26,084 bases of DNA, taken from positions 1-26,084 of the forward strand of contig CAYVJA010000041.1 of NCBI GenBank assembly GCA_964451605.1, given 5' to 3'. Origin of the DNA: JAQVSH01 sp964451605. Lineage in GTDB: Bacteria > Bacteroidota > Bacteroidia > Bacteroidales > UBA4181. A program made the translations under genes and the position numbers. The notes under the pieces were generated by a model, which was not told the origin of the DNA, made no database searches, and saw only the letters and a list, made by a program, of their open reading frames with translations. Below are positions 8,378-16,080 of this stretch, one piece after another. The first letter of the stretch is position 1, and each line of letters starts with the position of its first letter.

Positions 8378-8477
8378 AAGACTGCAAAAAGCGCACCATA
8401 AACGTCGACAGAAAATGTGCCAACGGAAACTTTACCCTGCAAGGTACAAATTTTCGAGGTCTTTGAGAAAAAAGTTG

Positions 8478-8485
8478 TACGTTTG
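8478..8485 (+). promoter_or_regulatory. Likely -7 box of rlmH
   Basis: TACGTTTG matches TAnnTTTG exactly and lies 28 bp before the rlmH ATG at 8514. The upstream box is poor: AAATTTTCG, with TTTT at 8451-8454 giving a 23-bp spacing. The site lies inside the upstream open extension of the rlmH frame, arguing against any start before 8514. Confidence 0.5.
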
Positions 8486-8513
8486 GTTCTTCTCATGCGC
8501 GAAACGGAACCAT

Positions 8514-8987
8514 ATGAAGGTTACACAGATCTGGGTAGGAAAGACATCTGAATCCTATTTCGAAGCGGCTATTTCGGAGTACACCAAACGGCTTGGCCGT
8601 TATGTGCCGTTTCAGATTATCTCTCTCCCGGACCTGAAAACCGGGGCAAAGATGGATATCGAAACCCAGAAACAGCGGGAAGGAGCGCAGATTCTTGCTG
8701 CTCTTCGCCCAACCGACGATCTGGTGCTTTGGGATGAGGGAGGCGAACAGTTCACCTCACCGGGACTTGCCAACTGGCTCTCCTCGAAGATGGTTTCAGG
8801 CGTCCGGAATCTGGTCTTTTGCATTGGCGGTCCTTACGGCTTTTCGTCCGATGTGTACAGCCGGGCCGGCACAAAACTATCTCTTTCGCGCCTGACCTTT
8901 TCGCATCAAATGGTTCGGATTATTGCTCTCGAGCAACTCTATAGGGCAATGACCATACTTAAAGGGGAGCCCTATCATCATGCCTAG
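8514..8987 (+). CDS. rlmH: 23S rRNA pseudouridine-1915 N3-methyltransferase
   Basis: This 157-residue SPOUT methyltransferase methylates pseudouridine 1915 of 23S rRNA in assembled ribosomes, using S-adenosylmethionine. The frame is open from 8415, but the ATG at 8514 (MKVTQIWVGK) gives the standard family length. The trefoil-knot SAM site is visible as VFCIGGPYGF (101-110), with LSLSRLTFSHQMVRIIALEQLYRA, and the C-terminus ends in the conserved YHH (154-156). The stop overlaps the start of the histidine kinase gene by 8 bp (ATGCCTAG), so the two are cotranscribed. Confidence 0.96.
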   Translation: MKVTQIWVGKTSESYFEAAISEYTKRLGRYVPFQIISLPDLKTGAKMDIETQKQREGAQILAALRPTDDLVLWDEGGEQFTSPGLANWLSSKMVSGVRNLVFCIGGPYGFSSDVYSRAGTKLSLSRLTFSHQMVRIIALEQLYRAMTILKGEPYHHA

Positions 8988-11900
8988 CCTTCCGAATTTT
9001 GCACAGGCTCTTTTTTCGAAGCCTTTCAAAGGGCTTAAGTGGTTGCTCTTTGCCCTGGTTCCCTTGCTTTTGGGCCTGGCTATGGAGACCGAGATGCTTT
9101 TTCCGGGCTGGGCTGAGAAACGAGCCGCCTCCTTTCAGAAAATCTATCTCGAAAAGGAGCGTGAACTGAATCGGCTCATGTCGGGTTTTCTAAAAGATCC
9201 CATCCTGGGTGAGACCGGCGATCCTTCGCGGTTGTGGGATATACTGAATAGTCAGAAGACCGACGATCCATCACTGGCTCTTTATGTATACTACGGCGAT
9301 AGCCTCTGTTGCTGGAACAACCATGTTATTCCCGTAGAGTCGAAACTTGCACAGATTTCGCCCGATCCCTCTTTTCATAAGTATGCAAATGTCTGGGCCG
9401 TAAACCGGCAGATCTCCTTTGGAAAAATTACGGTTTTGGGGCTGATTCCTATTAAATGGGTTTATCCCATCGAGAATAATCTGCTGAATAATGGATTCCC
9501 GTCCGATTTCGGGCTTCCGCCAACGGTCCAGATTTCGCGTAACGTACAATACGATTGTTACCCCATCTTCGACTCACGGCAGAACTATCTCTTTTCTTTG
9601 GTATTGGCGCCCGGATCGGGGTATGATAAGGCCAACACTGAGTATCCTGCCATTCTGTATCTGATTTCACTCTTTTTCCTGCTTCTCCTGCCGTTGCGAG
9701 CCCTGCACGATACGGCTCCCGAGAAGCGAGACCGAATGGTTCTCCTCTCCATTGCCGGATTATGGGTTGTACGAATCCTGATGCAGTGGTTCTCCTTTCC
9801 CAGGGTCTTTTACCGACTCAGCTTTTTTGGTCCCGACTACCTTGCTATTCCACCGCTGTTTCCCTCGATAGGCGATCTTTTTCTGTCGTTTCTGTTTCTC
9901 TTTTTTGGTGTACTCTATTTCTATTCGGGATTTACTATTCCCCGCCCCTCTTCCGAAACAGAATCCTCGAAACAGCTGCCTGCCAAATTCTTTATTGCCT
10001 GCTATCTGCTTTTCTTGTTCCTTTTCTTTCTGGGGTTTCTCGAAATTACCCGAAGTATAGTAACCAACTCTGAGTTTGCTCTCCAGTCTGATCAGATACA
10101 AGTTATCACGCTGTATGGCGTAACGGTGTATCTGGTGGTGGGGTTGTTTTTTGCCGCTTTTTGGTTGTTGTTCGACAAACTGCTCATATACTGCCGCTCT
10201 ATTGTCCCTTTTTCTCAGTTTTTGCGTTGGTTTTTGGCCTTCACCTTATTGTCGATTCTGATAAGTAGCTGGTTCTCTCCATTGCAGGGAGCCATCATTC
10301 TTCTATTTTGGATTTTCTGGGGTCTGCTTATGGGATGGCTCCGACTCGCCCGCTCCGAACCTCTCTCTTATGCCGTTGTGGTTTTCGGAGTGGCTTTGAG
10401 TTCGCTGTTTTCCACTCTCTATATCTGGACCTGTACGGAAGAGAAGAAACGGGAGGAACGGCATGTTCTGATGCTTGATCTGGCCACAGAACGCGACTAT
10501 ATTGCAGAGTATCTCCTAACAGACTCTCTGATAACCGGCGACATGCCCAGAGATACCGTGCTTGCCTCGAAGGTGAATCTTGCGGTAGTCGATGTCGATG
10601 ATATCCGGCGTTACATACAGCGGCGTTACCTTTACGATGGCTACTGGGATAAGTATGATATGCAGATTGTGGTATGCGGGCCTGCCGACACACTGGTAGT
10701 TGATGAGCTTTCCTGCAACTGTTTCGATTTTTTTAAAGAGGAGTTCTCTACACGAGGGTCACCCGTTTTGGGCACGCCCTTTAGTTTTCTCCAAAACCGA
10801 AACGGACAGGTTACCTATCTGGGCTGGATTGACTTCTCGGTGGGTCCGAAGCTCAGCGGCCGCTCATTCTTTTTAGAGTTAACCTCCAAGTTCCGGGTTA
10901 GTGAGCTGGGCTATCCTGAACTTTTAATGGACTCAAAGTCGCCTCAGCGCTCTTTCCTTGCCGCTTATTCGTATGCCAAGTATCACAATGGGATGCTGGT
11001 AGATCGGTTAGGCGATTTCGATTACAATCTGAAGCTCGATTATGGCGATTCGCTTCATCCAGGTGTCTTTGAGGAGGTGCGCGATGAGGTATACCGACAT
11101 ACCTATTATCTGGCCGATCCCACCGGTTCGACAGTGATTATTTTAACCGACAAGTATTTGAGAACCTACGATGTGTTGATTTCGTTTTCGCACATTTTTA
11201 TGTTCTACTTCCTGGTGGTTTCGCTCTTAACCTTTCTCTTTCGCCTTCCCTTTTTGAGGAGTGGTATTGTGATGGACTTCCGAACCAAGATTCAATTCTC
11301 GATTGTTTCGGTGGTAATCTTCGGCCTCTCTCTGATTATGGGAGGAACCCTGGCGTTTCTTATCTGGCAGCACAACTCCAAGCACGAAGAGATCATTACC
11401 GATAAGATGCAGTCGATCTCTCTCGATCTGGGTCGTCACTTGGGTCCCTATGTTTGGGCAAACCCTTTGCGTTATCAGGAGGAGATTCGCACAGCGCTTG
11501 TCTGGCTTGCCAATGTCTATTTTGTGGATGTGAACCTCTATTCGGTCGATGGCCGATTGGTAGCCTCTTCACGACCGGAGGTCTTTCAGAGAGGACTTCT
11601 GAGTTCGCATATGAACGCCTTTATCTATAACCGGCTCATTCGTGAACGGGCCTATCAGGTCACTACCCGTGAGGAGATTGGTAGTCTGAAATATCTTTCT
11701 GCCTATATGCCGCTCATTAACGACAGCTTTGAGGCTTTGGGTGTTCTCAATGTGCCCTATTTTACCAAGCAGGAGTCGTTAACCCGGGAAATATCCACCC
11801 TGGTTGCTGCCGTGATTAATCTCTATGTGCTGCTCTTTTTGGTGACAGTGGTGATTTCGGTTCTCCTATCCCGGCAGATTACAATGCCTTTGCAGATGAT

Positions 11901-12720
11901 TCAGCAGCAGTTCAGCCGTATCAGGCTAGGTCATGCCAACGAGCGACTGGTTTATGAGCAAAACGATGAGATTAAGGGATTGGTTTCCGAATATAACCGG
12001 ATGGTAGATGAGCTGGCCAAAAATGTAGAGAAACTGGCCCGATCCGAAAGGGAGTCGGCATGGAGGGAAATGGCCCAACAGGTGGCACATGAGATTAAGA
12101 ATCCTCTCACTCCCATGAAGTTGAGCATTCAGCATATTCATCGAGCCTGGGCTTCGGACGATGAGCGGTTTCCGGTTATGTTTCCCAAGTTTTCGCAACG
12201 TCTGGTCGATCAGATTGACCAACTCTCTGATATCGCCACCGCCTTTTCCCATTTCGCCAGTATCCCCTTTGTCCAGGTAGAACCTTTCCGGCTCAAAGAG
12301 GTGGTTTCCGAAGCCGTCGATCTCTTCACCTACGATCCGGTTGTCATTAACACCCTCTACAACGATTGCGATGAGCTGCTCGTGATGGCCGACCGCAAAC
12401 AGATGCACCGACTCTTTGTGAATCTGTTAAAGAATGCGCTTCAGGCGGTTCCTCCCGAACGGAATCCCATCATTGAGGTGGAGCTGTCGCACATAGAAAC
12501 ATCCCTGTTGGTGAGGGTTACCGACAACGGAACGGGAATTGACGACTCGGTGGTCGATAAGATATTCCAGCCGAATTTCACCACTAAGACCAGTGGGATG
12601 GGGCTGGGACTGGCTATCGTGAAAAACATTGCCGAGACTGCCGGTGGGAAGGTCAGCTTTGAAACTACCCACGATCAGGGCACCACCTTCTGGGTTGAAC
12701 TGCCCGTCTGGGTGGGCTGA
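8980..12720 (+). CDS. Large NtrY-like membrane sensor histidine kinase
   Basis: The 1246-residue protein has a first membrane segment (about 20-36), a region of about 185 residues that is probably extracytoplasmic, and a block of seven or eight further segments (about 222-484). A soluble region (about 485-725), two more segments (about 727-752 and 773-795), a second sensor region and a last segment (about 941-967) follow. The kinase part is complete: HAMP (about 965-1018), H-box AHEIKNPLTPMKLS with phospho-acceptor H1037, N-box NLLKNAL (N1148, N1152), G1 box D1182-N-G-T-G and G2 box GMGLGL (1206-1211). The SAWREMAQQVAHEIKNPLTP segment is of the NtrY type. Its signal is unknown. No response regulator is adjacent. 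It overlaps rlmH by 8 bp and is convergent with tyrS, 18 bp apart, with no clear terminator between them. Confidence 0.93.
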   Translation: MPSLPNFAQALFSKPFKGLKWLLFALVPLLLGLAMETEMLFPGWAEKRAASFQKIYLEKERELNRLMSGFLKDPILGETGDPSRLWDILNSQKTDDPSLALYVYYGDSLCCWNNHVIPVESKLAQISPDPSFHKYANVWAVNRQISFGKITVLGLIPIKWVYPIENNLLNNGFPSDFGLPPTVQISRNVQYDCYPIFDSRQNYLFSLVLAPGSGYDKANTEYPAILYLISLFFLLLLPLRALHDTAPEKRDRMVLLSIAGLWVVRILMQWFSFPRVFYRLSFFGPDYLAIPPLFPSIGDLFLSFLFLFFGVLYFYSGFTIPRPSSETESSKQLPAKFFIACYLLFLFLFFLGFLEITRSIVTNSEFALQSDQIQVITLYGVTVYLVVGLFFAAFWLLFDKLLIYCRSIVPFSQFLRWFLAFTLLSILISSWFSPLQGAIILLFWIFWGLLMGWLRLARSEPLSYAVVVFGVALSSLFSTLYIWTCTEEKKREERHVLMLDLATERDYIAEYLLTDSLITGDMPRDTVLASKVNLAVVDVDDIRRYIQRRYLYDGYWDKYDMQIVVCGPADTLVVDELSCNCFDFFKEEFSTRGSPVLGTPFSFLQNRNGQVTYLGWIDFSVGPKLSGRSFFLELTSKFRVSELGYPELLMDSKSPQRSFLAAYSYAKYHNGMLVDRLGDFDYNLKLDYGDSLHPGVFEEVRDEVYRHTYYLADPTGSTVIILTDKYLRTYDVLISFSHIFMFYFLVVSLLTFLFRLPFLRSGIVMDFRTKIQFSIVSVVIFGLSLIMGGTLAFLIWQHNSKHEEIITDKMQSISLDLGRHLGPYVWANPLRYQEEIRTALVWLANVYFVDVNLYSVDGRLVASSRPEVFQRGLLSSHMNAFIYNRLIRERAYQVTTREEIGSLKYLSAYMPLINDSFEALGVLNVPYFTKQESLTREISTLVAAVINLYVLLFLVTVVISVLLSRQITMPLQMIQQQFSRIRLGHANERLVYEQNDEIKGLVSEYNRMVDELAKNVEKLARSERESAWREMAQQVAHEIKNPLTPMKLSIQHIHRAWASDDERFPVMFPKFSQRLVDQIDQLSDIATAFSHFASIPFVQVEPFRLKEVVSEAVDLFTYDPVVINTLYNDCDELLVMADRKQMHRLFVNLLKNALQAVPPERNPIIEVELSHIETSLLVRVTDNGTGIDDSVVDKIFQPNFTTKTSGMGLGLAIVKNIAETAGGKVSFETTHDQGTTFWVELPVWVG

Positions 12721-12738
12721 TTGCAGCAAAAGCGCCTG

Positions 12739-14031
12739 TTACGCCACACTAATCAGGAAGTAGCTCTTTTTCCCCTTCTGCCCTACCAGATATTTTCCGT
12801 GTAGCAACATTTCCGGGAGAATCTGCGTATCCGGAGCCGAGATCTTCTCTTTGTTCAAAGAGACGCCTCCGCTCTCGATGGCTCTTCTGGCTTCACCCTT
12901 CGAACCAAATGCTCCGCTGTGAACGGATAGCAGATCGAGAACCGGCACACCGCCGGCCAGTATACTCTTTTCGATGGTAAAACGGGGAACCCCTTCGAAG
13001 AGGGAGAGAAAGGTTTTTTCAGGCAATTTGCACAGGGTCTCTTTGGTTCCGGAGCCAAAGAGCACTTGAGAGGCCTCTTCGGCCAAACGAAACTCCTCTT
13101 CCGAATGGACCATAATGGTGATGGTTTTTGCCAGTGCCTTTTGCAGCGGCCGAAGATGCGGGGCAGCGGCCTGTTCGGCCGATAAAGTCTCAATCTCTTC
13201 GCGCGAGAATTCCGTGAAGATGCGAATATATTTTTCGGCATCGGCATCGCTTACGTTCAGCCAAAACTGATAAAAGGCATAGGGGGTGGTACGTTCAGGA
13301 TCGAGCCATACGTTGCCTGATTCGGTTTTGCCAAACTTTCCTCCGTCGGCTTTGGTAATAAGCGGGCAAACCAATGCAAAAGCCTCTCCGCCTGTTTTGC
13401 GTCGAATCAGTTCGGTTCCGGTGGTAATGTTGCCCCACTGGTCCGATCCTCCCATCTGGAGCCGGCACTGTTTGTGTTCGTAAAGATAGAGGAAGTCGTA
13501 TCCCTGAACCAGCTGGTAGGTAAATTCGGTAAACGACATGCCATCACGTTCCTCGCCCAGGAGCCGTTTTTTTACCGACTCCTTGCTCATCATGTAGTTT
13601 ACCGTGATATGTTTCCCGATATCGCGTATAAAGTGGAGAAAGGTATAATCTTTCATCCAGTCGTAGTTGTTAACCATTTCGGCCACATTGGGAACCGGGC
13701 TTTCGAAGTCGAGAAATTTTGCCAGTTGGCTCTTTATCGCTTGCTGATTATGGCGAAGTGTCTCTTCATCGAGCAAATTTCTCTCCTGCGACTTCATAGA
13801 GGGATCGCCAATCATCCCTGTGGCGCCACCCACTAAGGCAAGGGGTTTGTGGCCGCAGCGCTGAAAGTGACGCAACATCATAACACCCACTAAATGTCCG
13901 ATATGCAGAGAGTCGGCGGTAGGATCGATACCCAGATAAGCTGTTGTCATCCCCTGCGAAAGCATCTCTTCCGTTCCGGGCATCACATCGTGAATCATCC
14001 CACGCCACTTAAGTTCTTCTATAAAATTCAT
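12739..14031 (-). CDS. tyrS: Tyrosyl-tRNA synthetase
   Basis: This 430-residue class I aminoacyl-tRNA synthetase charges tRNA-Tyr. The Rossmann fold shows the HIGH signature exactly (H43-I-G-H46), the tyrosine-binding region GYDFLYLYE and GGSDQWGN (194-201), and the KMSKS-equivalent K232-F-G-K-T236 typical of the bacterial TyrRS class. The C-terminus ends in an S4-like RNA-binding domain (about 360-430). Length and motifs are normal, with no sign of damage. It has its own promoter 53 bp upstream, divergent from that of rimP. Confidence 0.97.
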   Translation of the reverse strand: MNFIEELKWRGMIHDVMPGTEEMLSQGMTTAYLGIDPTADSLHIGHLVGVMMLRHFQRCGHKPLALVGGATGMIGDPSMKSQERNLLDEETLRHNQQAIKSQLAKFLDFESPVPNVAEMVNNYDWMKDYTFLHFIRDIGKHITVNYMMSKESVKKRLLGEERDGMSFTEFTYQLVQGYDFLYLYEHKQCRLQMGGSDQWGNITTGTELIRRKTGGEAFALVCPLITKADGGKFGKTESGNVWLDPERTTPYAFYQFWLNVSDADAEKYIRIFTEFSREEIETLSAEQAAAPHLRPLQKALAKTITIMVHSEEEFRLAEEASQVLFGSGTKETLCKLPEKTFLSLFEGVPRFTIEKSILAGGVPVLDLLSVHSGAFGSKGEARRAIESGGVSLNKEKISAPDTQILPEMLLHGKYLVGQKGKKSYFLISVA

Positions 14032-14083
14032 GCTAAATAGATTGACAATTCAGGCCGACAGGCCGTTAATGCTAAAATTCCGC

Positions 14084-14115
14084 CAAAGGTAAAAAACATA
14101 GCGCCCTTTACCAAA
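14084..14115 (-). promoter_or_regulatory. Promoter of tyrS
   Basis: On the minus strand, TTTG (14112-14115), exactly 20 bp, then TACCTTTG (14084-14091) is a full match to the Bacteroidota consensus. Transcription would start near 14077, leaving a leader of about 46 nt that contains a tandem CGGCCTG repeat. Confidence 0.8.
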
Positions 14116-14134
14116 CACAAGTTGTTGAACAGTA

Positions 14135-14165
14135 TTGTGAATTATCATGAAATTACCTACATTTG
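14135..14165 (+). promoter_or_regulatory. Promoter of rimP-nusA-infB
   Basis: TTG (14135-14137), 20 bp, then TACATTTG (14158-14165) is a strong Bacteroidota-type promoter. Transcription would start near 14171, about 20 nt before the terminator-like hairpin at 14190. Confidence 0.75.
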
Positions 14166-14189
14166 CAACGTTTTAGTACAACTGGAATT

Positions 14190-14217
14190 CAGGGGACAGC
14201 AAGTCCCCTGTTTTTTT
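14190..14217 (+). terminator. Terminator-like hairpin in the rimP leader (candidate attenuator)
   Basis: CAGGGGAC (14190-14197) pairs perfectly with GTCCCCTG (14203-14210) around the loop AGCAA and is followed by seven T (14211-14217). It is a textbook intrinsic terminator, but it lies between the operon promoter and the rimP start at 14258, in the direction of transcription. It would end a transcript of about 45 nt unless read through. I infer attenuation of the operon, possibly by NusA, whose E. coli counterpart autoregulates the equivalent operon. A short stable RNA is an alternative. Confidence 0.75.
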
Positions 14218-14257
14218 CTCCGGTATCGATCGTTTTTTTGCTTCAACGCTTTTGCCT

Positions 14258-14725
14258 ATGATTACGAAAGAGCTTATTGAAGAAATAGTTGCCGGCCAAA
14301 TCAGACAAACCACTATATTTGTGGTTGAGGTTACGGTGAGTGCTTCGAATCAGATTCGTGTTTTACTGGATACCCCTTCGGGAATCGCGCTCGACGAGTG
14401 CGTTCGGATAAGCAGAGCCATAGAGTCTGCGCTCGACAGAGACCAGGAGGATTTCGAACTGGAGGTTTCTTCGCCCGGACTTTCCGATCCTTTCCGCATC
14501 CTTCCGCAATATCTTAAGAATGTGGGACGTGATGTAGAGGTTTTGCTTACTTCGGGCACTAAGTTCAAGGGTACGCTCAGCAGTGCGGGAGAGAATACTT
14601 TCTCCATTACCTGTCAGGAGAAGGTGAAAACCCCCGAAATGAAGCGTCCGAAAATAGAAACGGTTGTCAGGGAGATTGCCTATTCCGACGTAAAAGCAAC
14701 CAAAGTGATAGTGTTATTTAAATAA
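14258..14725 (+). CDS. rimP: Ribosome maturation factor RimP
   Basis: This 155-residue cytoplasmic factor helps maturation of the 30S ribosomal subunit. The N-terminal alpha/beta domain includes RVLLDTPSGIALDECVRISRAIESALDR and FELEVSSPGLSDPFR, a close match to the RimP signature (EVSSPGLDRPL in many bacteria). A C-terminal SH3-like barrel follows (GTKFKGTLSSAGENTFSI). The start is the ATG at 14258; the in-frame TTG six bases earlier is less likely. It is the first gene of rimP-nusA-infB, with 19 bp to nusA, an operon order conserved widely in bacteria, and is preceded by the candidate attenuator. Confidence 0.95.
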   Translation: MITKELIEEIVAGQIRQTTIFVVEVTVSASNQIRVLLDTPSGIALDECVRISRAIESALDRDQEDFELEVSSPGLSDPFRILPQYLKNVGRDVEVLLTSGTKFKGTLSSAGENTFSITCQEKVKTPEMKRPKIETVVREIAYSDVKATKVIVLFK

Positions 14726-14744
14726 TGATATACATAACAGACCC

Positions 14745-15986
14745 ATGGGACAGAATCTTAATCTGATTGAAACCTTTTCGGAGTTTAAGGAATTAAAGAA
14801 TATCGACCGTGCAACCATGATGAGGGTGCTCGAAGAGGTCTTTCGAAGTTTGCTGCAAAAACGTTACGGAAACGACAAGAACTTTGATATCATCATCAAT
14901 ATCGACAAGGGTGACTTCGAAATCTGGCGCAACCGTGAAGTAGTTGCCGATGAAGATCTGGAAGATGCCAATCTGCAGATAACCCTTTCGGAGGCGAAGC
15001 AGATCGACGAGGATTATGAGGTGGGAGAGGATGTTACCGACGAGGTAAAACTGGAAGAGTTTGGTCGTCGTATGATTCTGGCCCTTCGTCAAAACCTGGC
15101 CTCCAGAATTCTGGAACTCGAAAAGGGAAATCTCTATGCCAAGTATAAAGACCGGATTGGCGAGCTGCTTACCGGTGAGGTGTATCAGGTTTGGAAGAGG
15201 GAGACACTTATCCTCGATGATGAGGGGAACGAGCTGGTACTTCCCAAGTCGGAACAGATACCCTCCGATCACTACCGTAAGGGCGATACCATTCGTGCGG
15301 TGATTGCACGGGTAGATATGAAGAATAACAATCCGGTAATTGTACTTTCCCGTACCTCTCCCATGTTGCTCGAACGGCTGTTCGAGCAGGAGGTGCCTGA
15401 AATCTTCGACGGTTTGATTACCATTAAGAAGATTGTCCGGGCTCCCGGCGAAAGGGCCAAAGTTGCGGTTGAGTCGTACGATGAGAGAATCGATCCTGTT
15501 GGCGCTTGTGTGGGGATGAAGGGTTCGCGTATTCAGGGTATTGTTCGCGAACTTCGGAACGAAAACATCGATGTGATTAACTTTACCAATAATCTTCAGC
15601 TATTTATCTCACGGGCACTCAGTCCTGCCAAAATCACCTCCATTAGGATCAATGAACCCGACAAGCGGGCAGAGGTCTTTCTGAAAGCCAGTGAGGTATC
15701 GCTGGCCATTGGGAAGGGAGGATTGAATATCAAGCTGGCAGGTCAGCTTACCGGATACGAAATCGATGTGTATCGTGAAACCGAGGGCGAAGAAGAGGAA
15801 GATGTGAACCTCGATGAGTTTGTCGATGAAATTGATGCATGGATTTTGGATGAATTGAAATCGATTGGTTGCGATACGGCAAAGAGCGTATTGAATCTTT
15901 CGGTGAACGACCTTGTGAAGCGGACCGATCTTGAAGAGGAGACCGTAAAGGAGGTTCTTCGGATTCTCCGCGAAGAATTTGAATAA
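14745..15986 (+). CDS. nusA: Transcription termination/antitermination factor NusA
   Basis: This 413-residue protein binds RNA polymerase and nascent RNA and modulates pausing, termination and antitermination. An N-terminal polymerase-binding domain (about 1-130) is followed by an S1 domain (about 135-205), then two KH domains containing VGMKGSRIQGIVREL (from about 256) and AIGKGGLNIKLAGQLTGYEIDV (from about 320). An acidic linker (EGEEEED, near 345-351) leads to a short helix-hairpin-helix-like tail (about 365-413). It lacks the two long acidic repeats of the E. coli protein, which is normal for this phylum. It lies between rimP and infB and could act on the hairpin in the operon leader. Confidence 0.96.
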   Translation: MGQNLNLIETFSEFKELKNIDRATMMRVLEEVFRSLLQKRYGNDKNFDIIINIDKGDFEIWRNREVVADEDLEDANLQITLSEAKQIDEDYEVGEDVTDEVKLEEFGRRMILALRQNLASRILELEKGNLYAKYKDRIGELLTGEVYQVWKRETLILDDEGNELVLPKSEQIPSDHYRKGDTIRAVIARVDMKNNNPVIVLSRTSPMLLERLFEQEVPEIFDGLITIKKIVRAPGERAKVAVESYDERIDPVGACVGMKGSRIQGIVRELRNENIDVINFTNNLQLFISRALSPAKITSIRINEPDKRAEVFLKASEVSLAIGKGGLNIKLAGQLTGYEIDVYRETEGEEEEDVNLDEFVDEIDAWILDELKSIGCDTAKSVLNLSVNDLVKRTDLEEETVKEVLRILREEFE

Positions 15987-16080
15987 AAAGCAACGGCTTC
16001 CGGGAATCTACCGGTTTGGGAATGAGCACAATGGCGTGAGCCATCGGAAACAGAAATGAAACAACGGCAACAAAGAACAT

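Noticed and set aside
14190..14217. Hairpin at 14190 as the end of an upstream gene
   Set aside because: The upstream gene tyrS is on the other strand, and a plus-strand promoter lies between, so the hairpin belongs to the rimP leader.
15987..16080. Promoter or RNA element between nusA and infB
   Set aside because: Only a weak 5-bp hairpin is present, with no TAnnTTTG box that I can see; probably a plain operon spacer.
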